Assembly: GCF_029227915.1 (NCBI RefSeq)
Contig: NC_079888.1
Span: 4,969,001-5,033,000 of the forward strand
Direction of reading: 5' to 3'
Source of the DNA: Hydractinia symbiolongicarpus
Taxonomy: Eukaryota; Cnidaria; Hydrozoa; Anthoathecata; Hydractiniidae
Length of the DNA: 64,000 nucleotides
The notes beneath the pieces are model-generated. The model was not told the origin of the DNA and searched no databases. It saw only the letters and a program-made list of their open reading frames with translations. Within the stretch, counting starts at the first letter, position 1. Each line of letters starts with the position of its first letter. The translations under genes were made by a program, and so were the position numbers. This document shows, piece by piece, positions 1 to 11,000 of the stretch.

Positions 1-1022
1 GAGAATCATATATTCTCAGTGTTGGCACAAGGCTCTTACAAAGGCGCATATCTTCATCATTCTCTTCATCTGCAACTTTTCCACTGGAGATATTTTTCGT
101 TGCTTCGTTAATATTTTTAAGCGTATTAAGGACATGCATGTCCATTTGAGCAGCTGTGTTCCTTCAATTTTTTACTACTACTACTACTACTGCTAAAACT
201 ACTTTCCAAATTTGAGCGTTTTGCAGAACGTGTAGTTTGAGTATTACCACTGGCAGGGGAATCTACTACCACAGAAAAGTCTAAAACCATTTCGTGACTA
301 GAAAGCATATGAACTGGTGGTGGTGAGCTCATAACATTACCTTTTCTTGAATAAACTGTAGTTGCACAAAATGTTTGCATTTTGGCAAAGTGTAGTATGC
401 TGCCCCAGATTTAGTCATTTTTGAACGTTTTACTATGCACCTCTTCAGGTTCTCCCCAAGATTTTTCAACACACTTTTAAGGAATTCAACTGAAAAAGAA
501 AATACATTAGCTGATAAATAAGTAGGTACCACAGAAGTAGCTTGCTAGTTGTGTAAAAAAAGGTTACAATTTTTATATGTAGACTTTTATAGACACAAAG
601 TGTGTGGCAAGCTTTTAGAGCCAGGTAGCTAGCTATATCTTACCTGTCTTATTTCTTGGATAACACTTCCCAACAAGTTTTTCTGTCTTGATCATGATGA
701 GACCGCGCAAGGGTATTCCATAAAGCTGGATAGCGCTCCATCTTGTTAATGAAAACGTCCATGCCATGTTTAAAAACAACAGCTTCATCATATTCCTGCT
801 TAGCTTATTCTAGCAAATCCCGCCCTTCATTTACTAGGTTGTTGCTTTGTGCCTCCACAGAATCGGTAAGGTTATTTTATTCTATTTCAGTTGAATAAGT
901 AATATTTTATTCTCTAAGTTCACTTGATTTTGATAAAAGTTTAATACAGATCCGATGTTGTTGCTAGCCATCTTGAAAATAATCTAATCAAAAATTCTTT
1001 CGTAATTCATGTAGATTTTTGT
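1..1022 (-). pseudogene. Harbinger-associated Myb/SANT (MADF-like) DNA-binding protein, broken
   Basis: Harbinger elements usually carry a second gene for a Myb/SANT-like protein that brings the transposase to the element ends. Read leftwards, the first segment (about 830-690) encodes a MADF-like domain with KMERYPALWNTFARSHHDQD followed by a conserved Trp (CWEVLSKK). A second segment (380-126) is serine-rich and basic. The tail, MDMHVLNTLKNINEATK, continues past base 1. Stop codons lie upstream of the MADF part. The serine-rich stretch and the tail are in different frames, with the shift near 155-165, so the gene is broken. The copy at 59985-61077 has the same defects, so they predate the duplication. 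Confidence 0.72.
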
Positions 1023-1240
1023 AGATTTTTTGATTGGCTGTTGAAGTTGAAACACAAAATGTAGCGCACAAACAGTAGAGCCCATTCGACTTTTTTTAAA
1101 TCGACGCAGGGGATGCAAAAGCATGAGGTCAGTGGCATTATTCTGATATGCGCATGCGTAGATCAAAAGTCACGGCGCTTTTTATGACTGGGCACAAAAT
1201 GCAGTTGCATGGAAACCGGCGTTTAAAGGGACCCCAAGGT
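1..1240. mobile_element. PIF/Harbinger element, right-hand part (cut by window edge)
   Basis: This is the right part of the element seen whole at 58440-61287. The right terminal inverted repeat lies near 1163-1218 and ends in GGCGTTTAAAGGGACCCC. Only the minus-strand DNA-binding-protein gene is inside the window; the transposase would lie to the left. Confidence 0.88.
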
Positions 1241-1917
1241 ATAAAATGATGTTGGACTTATATTACAGATTATTATTATTATTATTTCCGAATTTATATA
1301 CAGGATGAGTATGTCAGTAAAAAATACTGTTATAAATATACGTCCTGTAGAGCTTAAAAAATTGGTTGACAAATTTTTTTTTAAATTTTTTATAAAAACT
1401 CTTTTCGTGCTTCTTTAAAGAATTCCAGATTTACTAAATATAAAGGTTTAGGGAATCCAATAGAGTAATAAAAAATTGTATAATGCTTTTACAAATTACA
1501 AAACTCTTTCAAAAATGATGAGGCAGAACTGAGATGATAAAATTGACGCAGTTTTATTTAGCTGGCAATTATGCAAAAACAGAGATGTATCACATTAATA
1601 ATGTAGTGTAAATTTGCATCAAAGTATATTTATGAGGAATGAACTGGTAGGTAGCCAGCTAGCTATATATACACATGCTCACATGTTTTAAATTACTTTA
1701 GAGAGCTATCTGTTGATACAGAGAGTTACTTAATTTACTCAATAAAGAAAAGGTCCTTCTTTTTTAAAACTAGACTGCAGTATGGTAGCCCACTTAGCTT
1801 TGCATTTTTTATTTTAAAGACGAATTTTCAGGAAACCCTTTTTTGTTGTTGTTGTGGTGGTGGCATTGTCTTCTAAGAAATTCATCACTCAAGCCTTGCC
1901 TTAATTTAATATTGCAG
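1241..1917. other. Intronic or intergenic stretch before the unit A LRR exons
   Basis: There is no convincing coding exon here. An (ATT)n run at about 1268-1288 is followed by a short segment (ATATACAGGAT ... CGTCCTGTAGAGC) that resembles the tail of the SINE at 4203-4445, so a truncated SINE or LINE end is likely. A pyrimidine tract and AG at 1916-1917 form the acceptor for the first visible LRR exon. Confidence 0.5.
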
Positions 1918-4900
1918 GTTATTTGTTTCAAAGCTAAAGTCTATATTTGGTAAAAATTCATTTGGTGGAATGGTGACAACATCTGTTTTAAATGAAACAT
2001 TTAAAATGATCTACAAAATTGCTTGCTTGCAGTTAAATGTTGCTGCAGTCAGTGAGGTCATCTATATCATCGATGAACATATCAAGGACAAGTACTAATA
2101 ATTTATCTTTATATATTATTTCTGTCACAAAAAATGTATATTTTTTAATTTTTAATTCTTTTTTATCTAGCAGAGAAATACATGACCTATATTTGCGTGG
2201 GTGTCCAATTATTCCACAAGACATCTATGCCATTACTCATGCTTTATCATTCTATCCTGGCATAACTTCAATAAATTTAAGAAATACACACATGACCAGT
2301 AAAGGTACGTGAGTTAAACTGTATAGTTGATTCAAAAAATTACTATGGTTCAGTTCAGTTCTAACAGTTCTATTTCTACATTTCTTTTTTCGTAAATTTT
2401 GTATTAAAAAAATAAAGAATTTTTTTTTTAACCCTTAGAATACCACAGAATGTATATGTATATATGTGTCATGGCAAATATGCCAAGGTGCCCACCGGAC
2501 GTATATATATGTCACAATAATAAATTCAGGTGCCTGATTTAAAATGTTCCTGCCATTCCGTGGTTCCCATGAAATAAGAAAGATTTTCAGGCAACATAAC
2601 TATTTTTTTTCTCAATGCTTTACTTACAAGAAAAAACTGCACAAGGTTGGGGATGTACACCTGCATCTTTATGGATCTGCCGAACAATTTCAAACTTAAA
2701 TCACATGAAAATATGTTTGTTTCTTTCTTCAACCTTGTTGTATATAACAAATGCATTGCATAATGCCTTTTCCAAAAAGTGGGAAAAAATCTAGGTGTAA
2801 CTTGTGTAACTTTTACAAATGCAAGAATTATTATCAATCATTGCGTCACCCATTTTCGATTGTAATCATGGATAACAGTTGGCTTTTGGATTTGATCATT
2901 GCGAAGGTTGAGTCGGTTCACATTCACTGAATCAGCCTTATGCATTGTTGAAAGCATCTATATCTCTACTACAAGTATTTTTCATTGTTTTACCACGGTA
3001 CACAAATGAATTACAGACATAGCCAGAATTTATTTGAAGACTAAATAACTTAATTTCAAACCTGACTTTTTTACTTGGTATGTATTGCTTGAAAGATAAT
3101 CTTCTTTACCATAGTACAATTTCTATATCTACGTAAATACTCAGGGCAGGAAGGTGAGTTGTCTTGTAACGATCGACTAAAAAGTCCACCGCATGTCTCA
3201 CCTTGTGCAGTATATCTGGGTTTGGATGATTAGCATCATAATTAGAGTTGTCTGCAAAGTGTAGAAACTCCAATATCTTTTGAAATCTATTCCATGCCAT
3301 TACCTTGTTGAAGATAGTAGTTTTCAGTATAGGATCAGTGCTCCAATATTGATGGACTTGTGGCTTTTGAATGAAGGTTGTTAGCCAATGCAATGTAGTT
3401 GCTTTCCACTGACGGGATATTGCACTATTAGAATTTGCTTTAATATATTGATCAGCATACAAATTTGTTTGCGCTGAAATCTGTTTATGGAAGTCTTTAG
3501 TGATAAACAATTTCAAATAATTCAAAATGGCAGTGTTGTCTTTGTGAAATGCAACTTGAAGTCCAGCATTTGCAAAACATTTGTGCATTACAGGGTCTCT
3601 ATCATTTCGCAACCAGGTATCTCCCCATTGCATCTCTTTGTCATTTCATGTAACTTGATTGATACGTCTTCCCCTTTTCTTCTGCTGTAGCATTCCGAGC
3701 ATTTTTTCCACCACTTGTTCTTATTCTTTGCGTGAAATGTGGCACAGTTATTTCATTTGCAACATGCTGTTGGTCCTCATCAGAAGAGCTTTCATACTCT
3801 AAATGCTGAGAATCACGATCGTCATGCACCTGCAAGTACATAAGAAACAACATCTGCTGTCGAAATACCTTTTTTTGCAGCCATTTCACAAAAAGAATGC
3901 TTTTTTGCAGTGCAATTTTCTTATCAAAACATAGTTAAGTTTTGAATGTTTGAACGTTCGGAAAGTGAGATTATAAAACATTCCAGGAGCCAAAGAATAA
4001 CACAATAGAGCTGTTTTTAGTGCTGCAAGTCAAATTACAAGTCACTTTCCAAAGGGCACTGAGCTCAGTTTTCCATGATGTATAATTATATATAGTAGCT
4101 TCAACTAAAATGTGGCGGGAGCCTAGAATGGTAGAATAATAATTACGTTGGGTCTCAAAGGGTCAAAGGAAATCAATTGTTTTAATCTACGTGTAGTGAA
4201 TTATTATTATTATTCCAAATATTTATACAGGATATACCCACTTCAGTGTTGTTATTAATGTGGGTCCTGTGTTCTAAATGTATACATTAAGTATGCACCG
4301 GCTAGCGTACCCAATTTCCCTCACATGGCTTGGGTTGACCAGTAGCTGTGGTAAAGACACTAACTAAACATGCCGGCGCTGTGGACCGAACCATGGACCA
4401 TGTGATTACGAAGCGAACGCCATAACAACAAGGCCACGCGCCAAAATGATCAGTAAGATGTGAAAGATCTAATAATTTTCATAAAAATTGAAACTCTTTA
4501 AAGCAGAGGGTGCTTGTCAGTTTCAGGGCAAAGTTTTTTGGTAGGGTTTTGTCTGATTAGAAAAAAATATGGAGATCTGTAAATATATTTTAGGTACTTG
4601 TAATATTTCATTGTATTATTGTCTTAATAAAAAATCAGTCAAGGAACATTTCTAGTCCAAAATTACAGAGTAAAATTTAAAAAAAAATATTTTCCCAGTT
4701 ATGTAATTAATTCATGTCAGTGAACAATAAGTTAATCAGATCAATATATTATTACATTAAAGTACTAAAAGTATTATTAAAAAGTGAATGTTAATGTTGC
4801 ACTTCTAAATTTTCTTTCTTTAAAATTAGAAAGGCTACAATACACCATGCATTTCTTTTTAGGTCTTGTGTACTTATTAAAAGCACTTTGCAAGTACGAG

Positions 4901-7029
4901 TCATTACTCAATTTGGATTTTGGATTTAATGAGCCTATTGATTCCCCTGAAACAAGATCTGCATTACAAGAGTATCTTCCAATTGCAAGTTTAGAAAGCA
5001 TAAAGTTTATGAATACAGATGTTGGAAATGAAACATTTGATGTATTTTTTCAAGCTCTAAAGGTAAAGGTGTCTTCTTAAATCCAAAATATAACATTGCT
5101 TTGTATGTGTGATTTGTGATGATTATGTTTTTACATGTTGGTTTTTTCTTTGCAAGGAACACGTCAAGAAATGTTACTAATAGGTTTCTCTGTGACAAAA
5201 CATGTTTACATGTATTTACTAAAGATAATTGTCCGGAAGTCCAGTTAAATATTCATAAATTTCATGAATCTGTAGACATCCTTTTTTTTATTTTTTTTGT
5301 TTGTAGACTCACGAAACGCTTACTCATGTTGATATTGGCTTTAATTCTGTTGACGATGTAAATAGTGATGCTATTTCTCAAGTTATTATTCACAACACAA
5401 AGTTGGAAAATCTATCCATGTGGCATAGTCATATCACTGAGCACGGTGCCATGGTATTGATAAATGCCCTGAAACAACGATCAGTAAATTCACCAGATTT
5501 GTGTCTAGGGCTGTATGGTTCGCAATATATATCTGAAGAAACATTAAAACATTTGGACGTAGGTGTTTTTTTTTTTCAATAAAATAAATTTTGTTCTTTT
5601 TTAAGTAGTGAATGGGGTTGACTATAATCTGTATTTAAAGCTGGTATTAAATGTTATATAAGTCTTTCTTTGCCTTTTTAGCCTTTAAATTCTTGTAAGA
5701 ATTTTGAATAATGACTGGGGTCTTTATTATAGGAATGTACAAGGTTTAATTGTAAATCTGAAGTAGAGAAGGAAGTAAAGATGGCAAAAACAGAGGGGCA
5801 AAGTCTTCCAAAAACACTGTCTGAGTTTATACTTGAAGGAGATGAAATGCATCAACAAAACCTCAAAGAAAACGAAGTTGTAAAAGTAAAATTGAAAGAA
5901 AAAAATCAAAACGAAGAAAAAATTGAACAGAAAAGATATGTTGGGCTGGCATGTGGAAGTGATAGGGCTAAATCCAATATTAAAAACAACTACTTCTCTC
6001 CGCTTGATGATCCAGGTAACGACTCTGGATCTATGCACTCATTATTTCTGAAAAGAAACTAGTTTTTATCTCTTATTTTGTTATTTCTTATGTTCATTCT
6101 TAGAAACATGCCAATATCATTATTTGTCAAATTAGCTCTGTGTTTAAGAAGTTTGCAATCATATGTTCACACTTAAATTAGATAGATGTTTCTTTTTAGA
6201 AAAAATGGTGGCATATGTGTTGGACCAAAAGTTTATTGGCGAAAGAGAAAATGGGTCATACTTTTCAGAGACACTGCTGGACAATTATGGTAAAGCGAAA
6301 GAATTATGGGCTTCATGTAATAGGTGCGATCATCCTGTGCTGGACGTGGTAGCATATTATTGTAATAATAAAACACACAAGAACTTACTGGCTGATGTAA
6401 ACACAGCTTTAAAAGAATGTCGATTTTTTGGACTTGTGATTGATGAAGAAGAAATTCATCCAGTTCAAGAAGGTAATTATTGGAATACTGTACACATGTT
6501 GCAACAAGATTTTTTTATTGCTCTGCATTTTACAGCTAAATTGTGAAATCAGCAGTCGCTGAAAAATACTGTTGCTCTATGCTTTAATAATTAAATTAGT
6601 TTTATGGTATTAATGTTATATCACCATAAGCGTACAGACGATGATATAGATTTAGATTTGCTTTAAAAAGAAAATGGTTTTGTTTACTGTCTTGTTTGTT
6701 AATATTTTTTTCGACTTTTTAATTTAGTTGAGGACTCCATTGATCTTCCGAAATTTAATGAGAAAAAACGACAGATATTTTCAATAATATCAAATCAAAT
6801 TGGTTTCGAAGCAAGGTATTTGTCTCATTTCCTATTGGACTTTGATGACGTTCTCACTATATCAGTTGCTAATGAGGGAAATGTGACGGCATACACTAGT
6901 GACGTTCTGGCAAGGTGGTATATAAAAACGAAAAAAGAACTGCGAACTTGGAAAAACTTGCGAAGTGTTCTAAAGTTCTTGGGTAAAGGTAAACTGATTG
7001 AAGATATTGAATTAGATTTTAAGGACTGA
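1918..7029 (+). CDS. Unit A: LRR plus two death-fold-like modules, 3' part of array gene
   Basis: Seven GT-AG exons keep one frame: 1918-2091, 2171-2304, 4863-5062, 5307-5558, 5733-6015, 6200-6472 and 6728-7029 (stop TGA), about 539 residues. Exons 1-4 encode RNI/NLR-type leucine-rich repeats with motifs such as LYLRGC, ITSINLRNTHM, LLNLDFGFN and LTHVDIGFN. Exon 5 is a Lys/Glu-rich, probably coiled linker. Exon 6 (ELWASCNRCDHPVLDVVAYY) and exon 7 (DVLARWYIKTKKELRTWKN then LRSVLKFLGKGKLIEDIEL) look like the C-terminal helices of death domains, with the conserved Trp and a final short helix. Exon 1 starts in a phase that needs an upstream exon, and none is visible inside the window. I infer that it belongs to a Rab-PH head left of the window. 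Cell role is unknown; a signalling scaffold is possible. Confidence 0.72.
2432..4162 (-). mobile_element. piggyBac element remnant in LRR intron 2 of unit A
   Basis: The left end has TTAA (2428-2431) followed by CCCTTAGAATACC. The right end, read in reverse complement, is CCCTTTGAGACC beside TCAA (4163-4166), a degenerate TTAA. These fit piggyBac-type ends and TTAA target use. The element carries a broken transposase on the minus strand and lies wholly inside the intron 2305-4862. Units B and C have a short intron here, so the insertion came after units A/D and B/C split. Confidence 0.82.
2526..3889 (-). pseudogene. piggyBac transposase, internally deleted
   Basis: Read leftwards, 3889-3641 gives an acidic N-terminus (EYESSSDEDQQ). 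Next, 3633-3106 gives the piggyBac start of the catalytic fold (LFITKDFHKQISAQTNLYAD, then KTTIFNKVMAWNRFQKILEF) up to the first catalytic Asp region (LSIYVDIE). The frame changes between these two parts. About 200 residues of the DDD core are then missing. A C-terminal piece (NAFVIYNKVEERNKH) remains near 2770-2670 and carries an in-frame stop that the copy near 62750 lacks. It cannot encode an active enzyme. Confidence 0.85.
4203..4445 (-). mobile_element. tRNA-derived SINE, antisense
   Basis: In reverse complement the element starts TTGGCGCGTGGCC and has a box B-like GGTTCGGTCC (bases 4383-4392). It continues into a core containing CAACCCAAGCCATGTGAGGG that is shared with the SINE at 48293-48651. 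It ends in an (AAT)n tail at about 4203-4216. It sits just right of the piggyBac remnant in the same intron. Confidence 0.75.
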
Positions 7030-8088
7030 ACCTAATTATTTTAAGTGTTTATTCTATGATTTCTTTTCTTTTAAAAATTATTACTCAGACATCTAACAAA
7101 ATTGACTTTGGAGTCTTTTTAATTATCTTTATTTTTTATGTGGGTAAAACTATATTTGTGTGGCCTAAAATGGTCCACACTTAAAGAACTCTTTTATGCT
7201 AAGTCAGTATTTATTTTGATTAATTATTTTTTTAAAAGATTTATGTCCACACTCTTTGCATTTATTTCTTAGGTGTGTATTTAAAATTTTGTACATATAA
7301 CATTTTAGTCGCACATATTTTATAAGCTTGTAAATATGCTCACTTCTAATTGTGTATTATAGATATTTTTTATGAAATTTATAGAATTATAAATAACACC
7401 ATGTTATAAATATTCCAGCAGTGAATAGTTTTGAATTTTAATCGTTGTAAAAATAGTATGTTTTAGTCCAAGAACAAATATTGTTTTTTTGAGCACAAAC
7501 AAAATAAACAGTGCTGAAACAATATAACATTTTTTAAATTTTACAATTTTTTAAAAGAATACACTTAACAATTTTCTTACAAATCACTTATTTGTTATCT
7601 AGCATAGTAAATGGTACACTTCCTATTTATTTATACTTGTCCAGAACTGTACTCACATATTGTAAATACTTGCACATAATATCTATCTATCTATATATTA
7701 TAAATCTTTGTATCACTTTTTCACCCTTATGAGGTTGGTCTTATTCAAAAAAAAAAAAGAATTTACATCAATCAATCTGACTGCCGATGTAAAAAGTCTG
7801 TGCTTAAACTATTTTCAGAAAATCCACGGCAATAACATAAGTTTTTGGTTATTTGTCAAGTCAGGAAATCTACAGTCTGTTTACCTCAGTGTTATTCTGC
7901 AAAATAATTTAAATAATGAGCTAATTAGTTTTACTAATGGTTTTTCAGTGTAGTAAAATATACTTCTAAGATCATGAAGAGGATCTTTGGTAATACTTAA
8001 TTTCTCCAAAGAGAGGCACAATCCAGATGCCATTGCGTCATAATAAAGAGACTGCATAAAAAGGACATTTATTCTACTTTGATAAGAT
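7030..8088. other. 3' flank of unit A and spacer to unit B
   Basis: AT-rich sequence with no coding support. A polyadenylation signal AATAAA lies at 7503-7508, about 475 bases after the unit A stop, and a (TATC)n run lies near 7680. The region is closely matched at 20818-21470 after unit B, as expected for tandem copies. The end of the spacer, from about 7751, is missing in front of unit C. Confidence 0.6.
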
Positions 8089-11000
8089 ATGATTCTTCTA
8101 AGGGTGGTTATCGTTGGTGCTAGTGGAGTTGGCAAAAGTTCAATTGTGACAAAATTTTGCAGTGATACACTTGCAGTTGGCTCATCAGTCTTAGGCTGTG
8201 ATTTCAGAACAGATACTATGGATCACAAAGGTTCAAAATACAAGTTACAAATTTGGGACACTCCTGGAAACGAAGAGTCTTGGACTTCAAATTGTTGTTC
8301 AGCAGACATGATTATAATAGTTTACGATGTTGGTAAACAAAGTTCTTTTGATATGATTGATACATTTATTTCTCAAATTAAAAAGTACGGTAAAGAAGAT
8401 GTACCCTATGCGATTGTTGCAAATAAAGCTGACTTGGAATGCTGGGAAGTTAAGATAAATCCCAAAGATACAAGAGAAGCTCTTTTTTTGTAAGTTTCTT
8501 CCCTTATTTTTATTTGCTTTTGAGGACAAATGTTTTATTCAAGAGGGGTTTACAATTGAAGGTGGAATGCATTTTTGCCTAATATTCACAAAAAGCATCT
8601 GTTTGCCTTGAACATGTCCTTTGACTGGTATGTCACACTTCGGAATCAGTATTACAAAATTTACATCTACAACTACGGCAAGTGCCAAGCAACTACTCTT
8701 ATCTTTTACCCAGATTTAACTAGTGTTATAGGTTTTCTTTTGCTGGTGCCTTCATCCGTTTTTTAAAAAATGTCTAAGCTTTATGAAATTATTATTATTA
8801 TGATTATCCAGTTGTACAATATGGCAAATTTTAACTTTGCATGACTTTATACCAAAGTAGTTAAATAGGATTTGGAAATTATGGAGGCAAATAGTCTATC
8901 TACAATTTTTTTGTCATAAATTTCTTACCTTAGTCTATCATTCGTAAAGAACTTAAAACACAGTATATAAGATCATGTACATTTGTGTACATGATTAAGA
9001 AGATATTAAAGTTTAAAGATGATGACATCAATCTGTTGGTTTCAAAACGGATGGGTTAGCCCAGCTTAGAAAATCAGCATAAATTTAGTTTAAGGTGGTT
9101 TCTGGTTACGCAGCCATTATTTAGCCTTAAAGTTCTATATAAAATTCAAGGCCTTCGATCACTTACTTAAAAACAGTGACATCAATCCTATTTTTTATTG
9201 ACGTCAAAACAATATAATAGACTAGTTTAAAAGCATATGTAAGAATGCATTTGATTACAGTAGGGTAGAAAATACTTAGAAAATCATTTTATGATAACGA
9301 CGTCAATGGGCTGTCAATGTATTAAAAAATTGTTAACTGATTGTGTAAGCTTAACTACTATAATCAACTTTAAAAAGTCATAGACACACACACAAACTGG
9401 TCATATTATAATAGACTGAAGTGCATGAAAAAATTATAGCTTGTTTTAGAAATTTTAACGAGTCAACAGTTGTGTTTTTGACGAACAGTTAAGGATATAA
9501 AACCCAACAATGTGCAAAAAAATTTATCCTACATCAATAATTAAAAATAATATCCGGTTTTAATACTTTTATATACATTTGTTATGAATCTTGATGATCA
9601 TCTTCATGTTTATATTTATGATATACTATCTTGATGATTCATTCAACCAGCACTAAAATGTCAAATTGCAAGCAGATATAAATTTTATTTGAGCAATATA
9701 GAATCTTCTGCTGCCTTGTTCTTTTATTCTGATGCATCTGACTTGATTTTAATGCTATAGTGGGCAGAGAATAAAAAAATTATTTTAAAAGCAAATAACA
9801 TCAAATTTCACCCACTCCAGTACTTTAAATAGATTAAATTTCTGGCATATTGTAAAGCTTGTACCAGTTCTCTTTTACCAACAAGTACATAATTCTATTT
9901 TGCCTGACAGCATAAGCTAAATTATGATTTGTTGGGCTAGCAGAGTTGATCAACGTACTTGTGGTGAGGCGCAATCAAGGTCATTGTTTGGCATTGTGTC
10001 AAGATTCCAGTAGCTTTATCTAATATAGTCAACATTCAACAGACCAGTCAGGAGAATTTACTTGCACATGTAAATTAATCTGTGTGAGAATCCATGTGCA
10101 ATCACAGACTAATCTGCACTTTGCAAAGTTAGATCAATGAGAGAGCTGCTATCTGATGGAACTTGTGGGGGATGTCTTTACTTGTGAACCCCAAACACAA
10201 CAACAGAAGGTGCACTACTGACTAAAATCAACTTAATTTATCCTAATTAAAATTAAAATCTTCATTCATTTTTGTTTTTTTTATACAATGACATATGTTA
10301 TGCATTTGGTCAATTGCTGGTCCACTGCTGGTTAGTTCTGTGATAACCTGTTTTATATTTAAGTGTTTGTTCAGCAGCAGAGGTGTGGTTGTATGAAAAT
10401 TGGGAAAGTGTAAAATGCACTTTTCTTGTTCTTTTTTAGTCTGGAAACGTCGTGTAAAACAGATTTAAATATCAGGGAATTATTTCAAAGAGTTGTTGAA
10501 TGTTGTCATGATGCGAAGCAAGAACAGATAGAACAGATAAAGCTGAATGATAACAATTATAGCTCTCTGTGTGTAACTGTTGCATGTGCAAGTTATAAAA
10601 TGCCCATATCAACGTACAACATAACGTTTGATGGATTTCTAAAGAACCCATGTCTAACAAAGATTCCATATGATTTATTAGTAGGTGTCTCTGAAGCATT
10701 AGTAAATTGTAGTAAAAGTGGTTTCTTATCGATGAAAGGTATTCTGATGTATCACAAGTATTTTTTTGTATTGCGAGAAGATTTTTTATATTGGTTTAAA
10801 AACAATAAAAATGCTACATGTATCGACCAATTGGATTTAAATAGTTGCATATCTGTTATGCAAAAGAAGTGTCAATACATACATATTAGTTACTACAGCA
10901 AATCAAGTGGAAAGATTGAAAATATGCGTTTATATGCACACAACAAAAAAGAATGTGAAGAATGGTTAAATTTGTTAAAAACTAAGGTATGAAGGACATT

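Larger units (their letters stand above)
1..3980. repeat. Left copy of a large segmental duplication (partner 60056-64000)
   Basis: Base 1 aligns with base 60056 and the match runs to the right edge of the window with only scattered substitutions and small indels (for example a short deletion near 61631). The copied block holds the right half of a Harbinger element, the first two LRR exons of an array unit and most of a piggyBac remnant. Because both transposons sit at identical points, the duplication is younger than both insertions. The left limit cannot be seen. Confidence 0.97.

Noticed and set aside
5116-5361. 81-residue open frame overlapping unit A exon 4
   Set aside because: It covers an intron and then reads the LRR exon in the wrong frame.
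8575-8766. 63-residue open frame in the Rab intron (also 21896-22087)
   Set aside because: No family likeness and low-complexity aromatic composition. It lies inside the well-supported intron and its conservation follows from the recent duplication.
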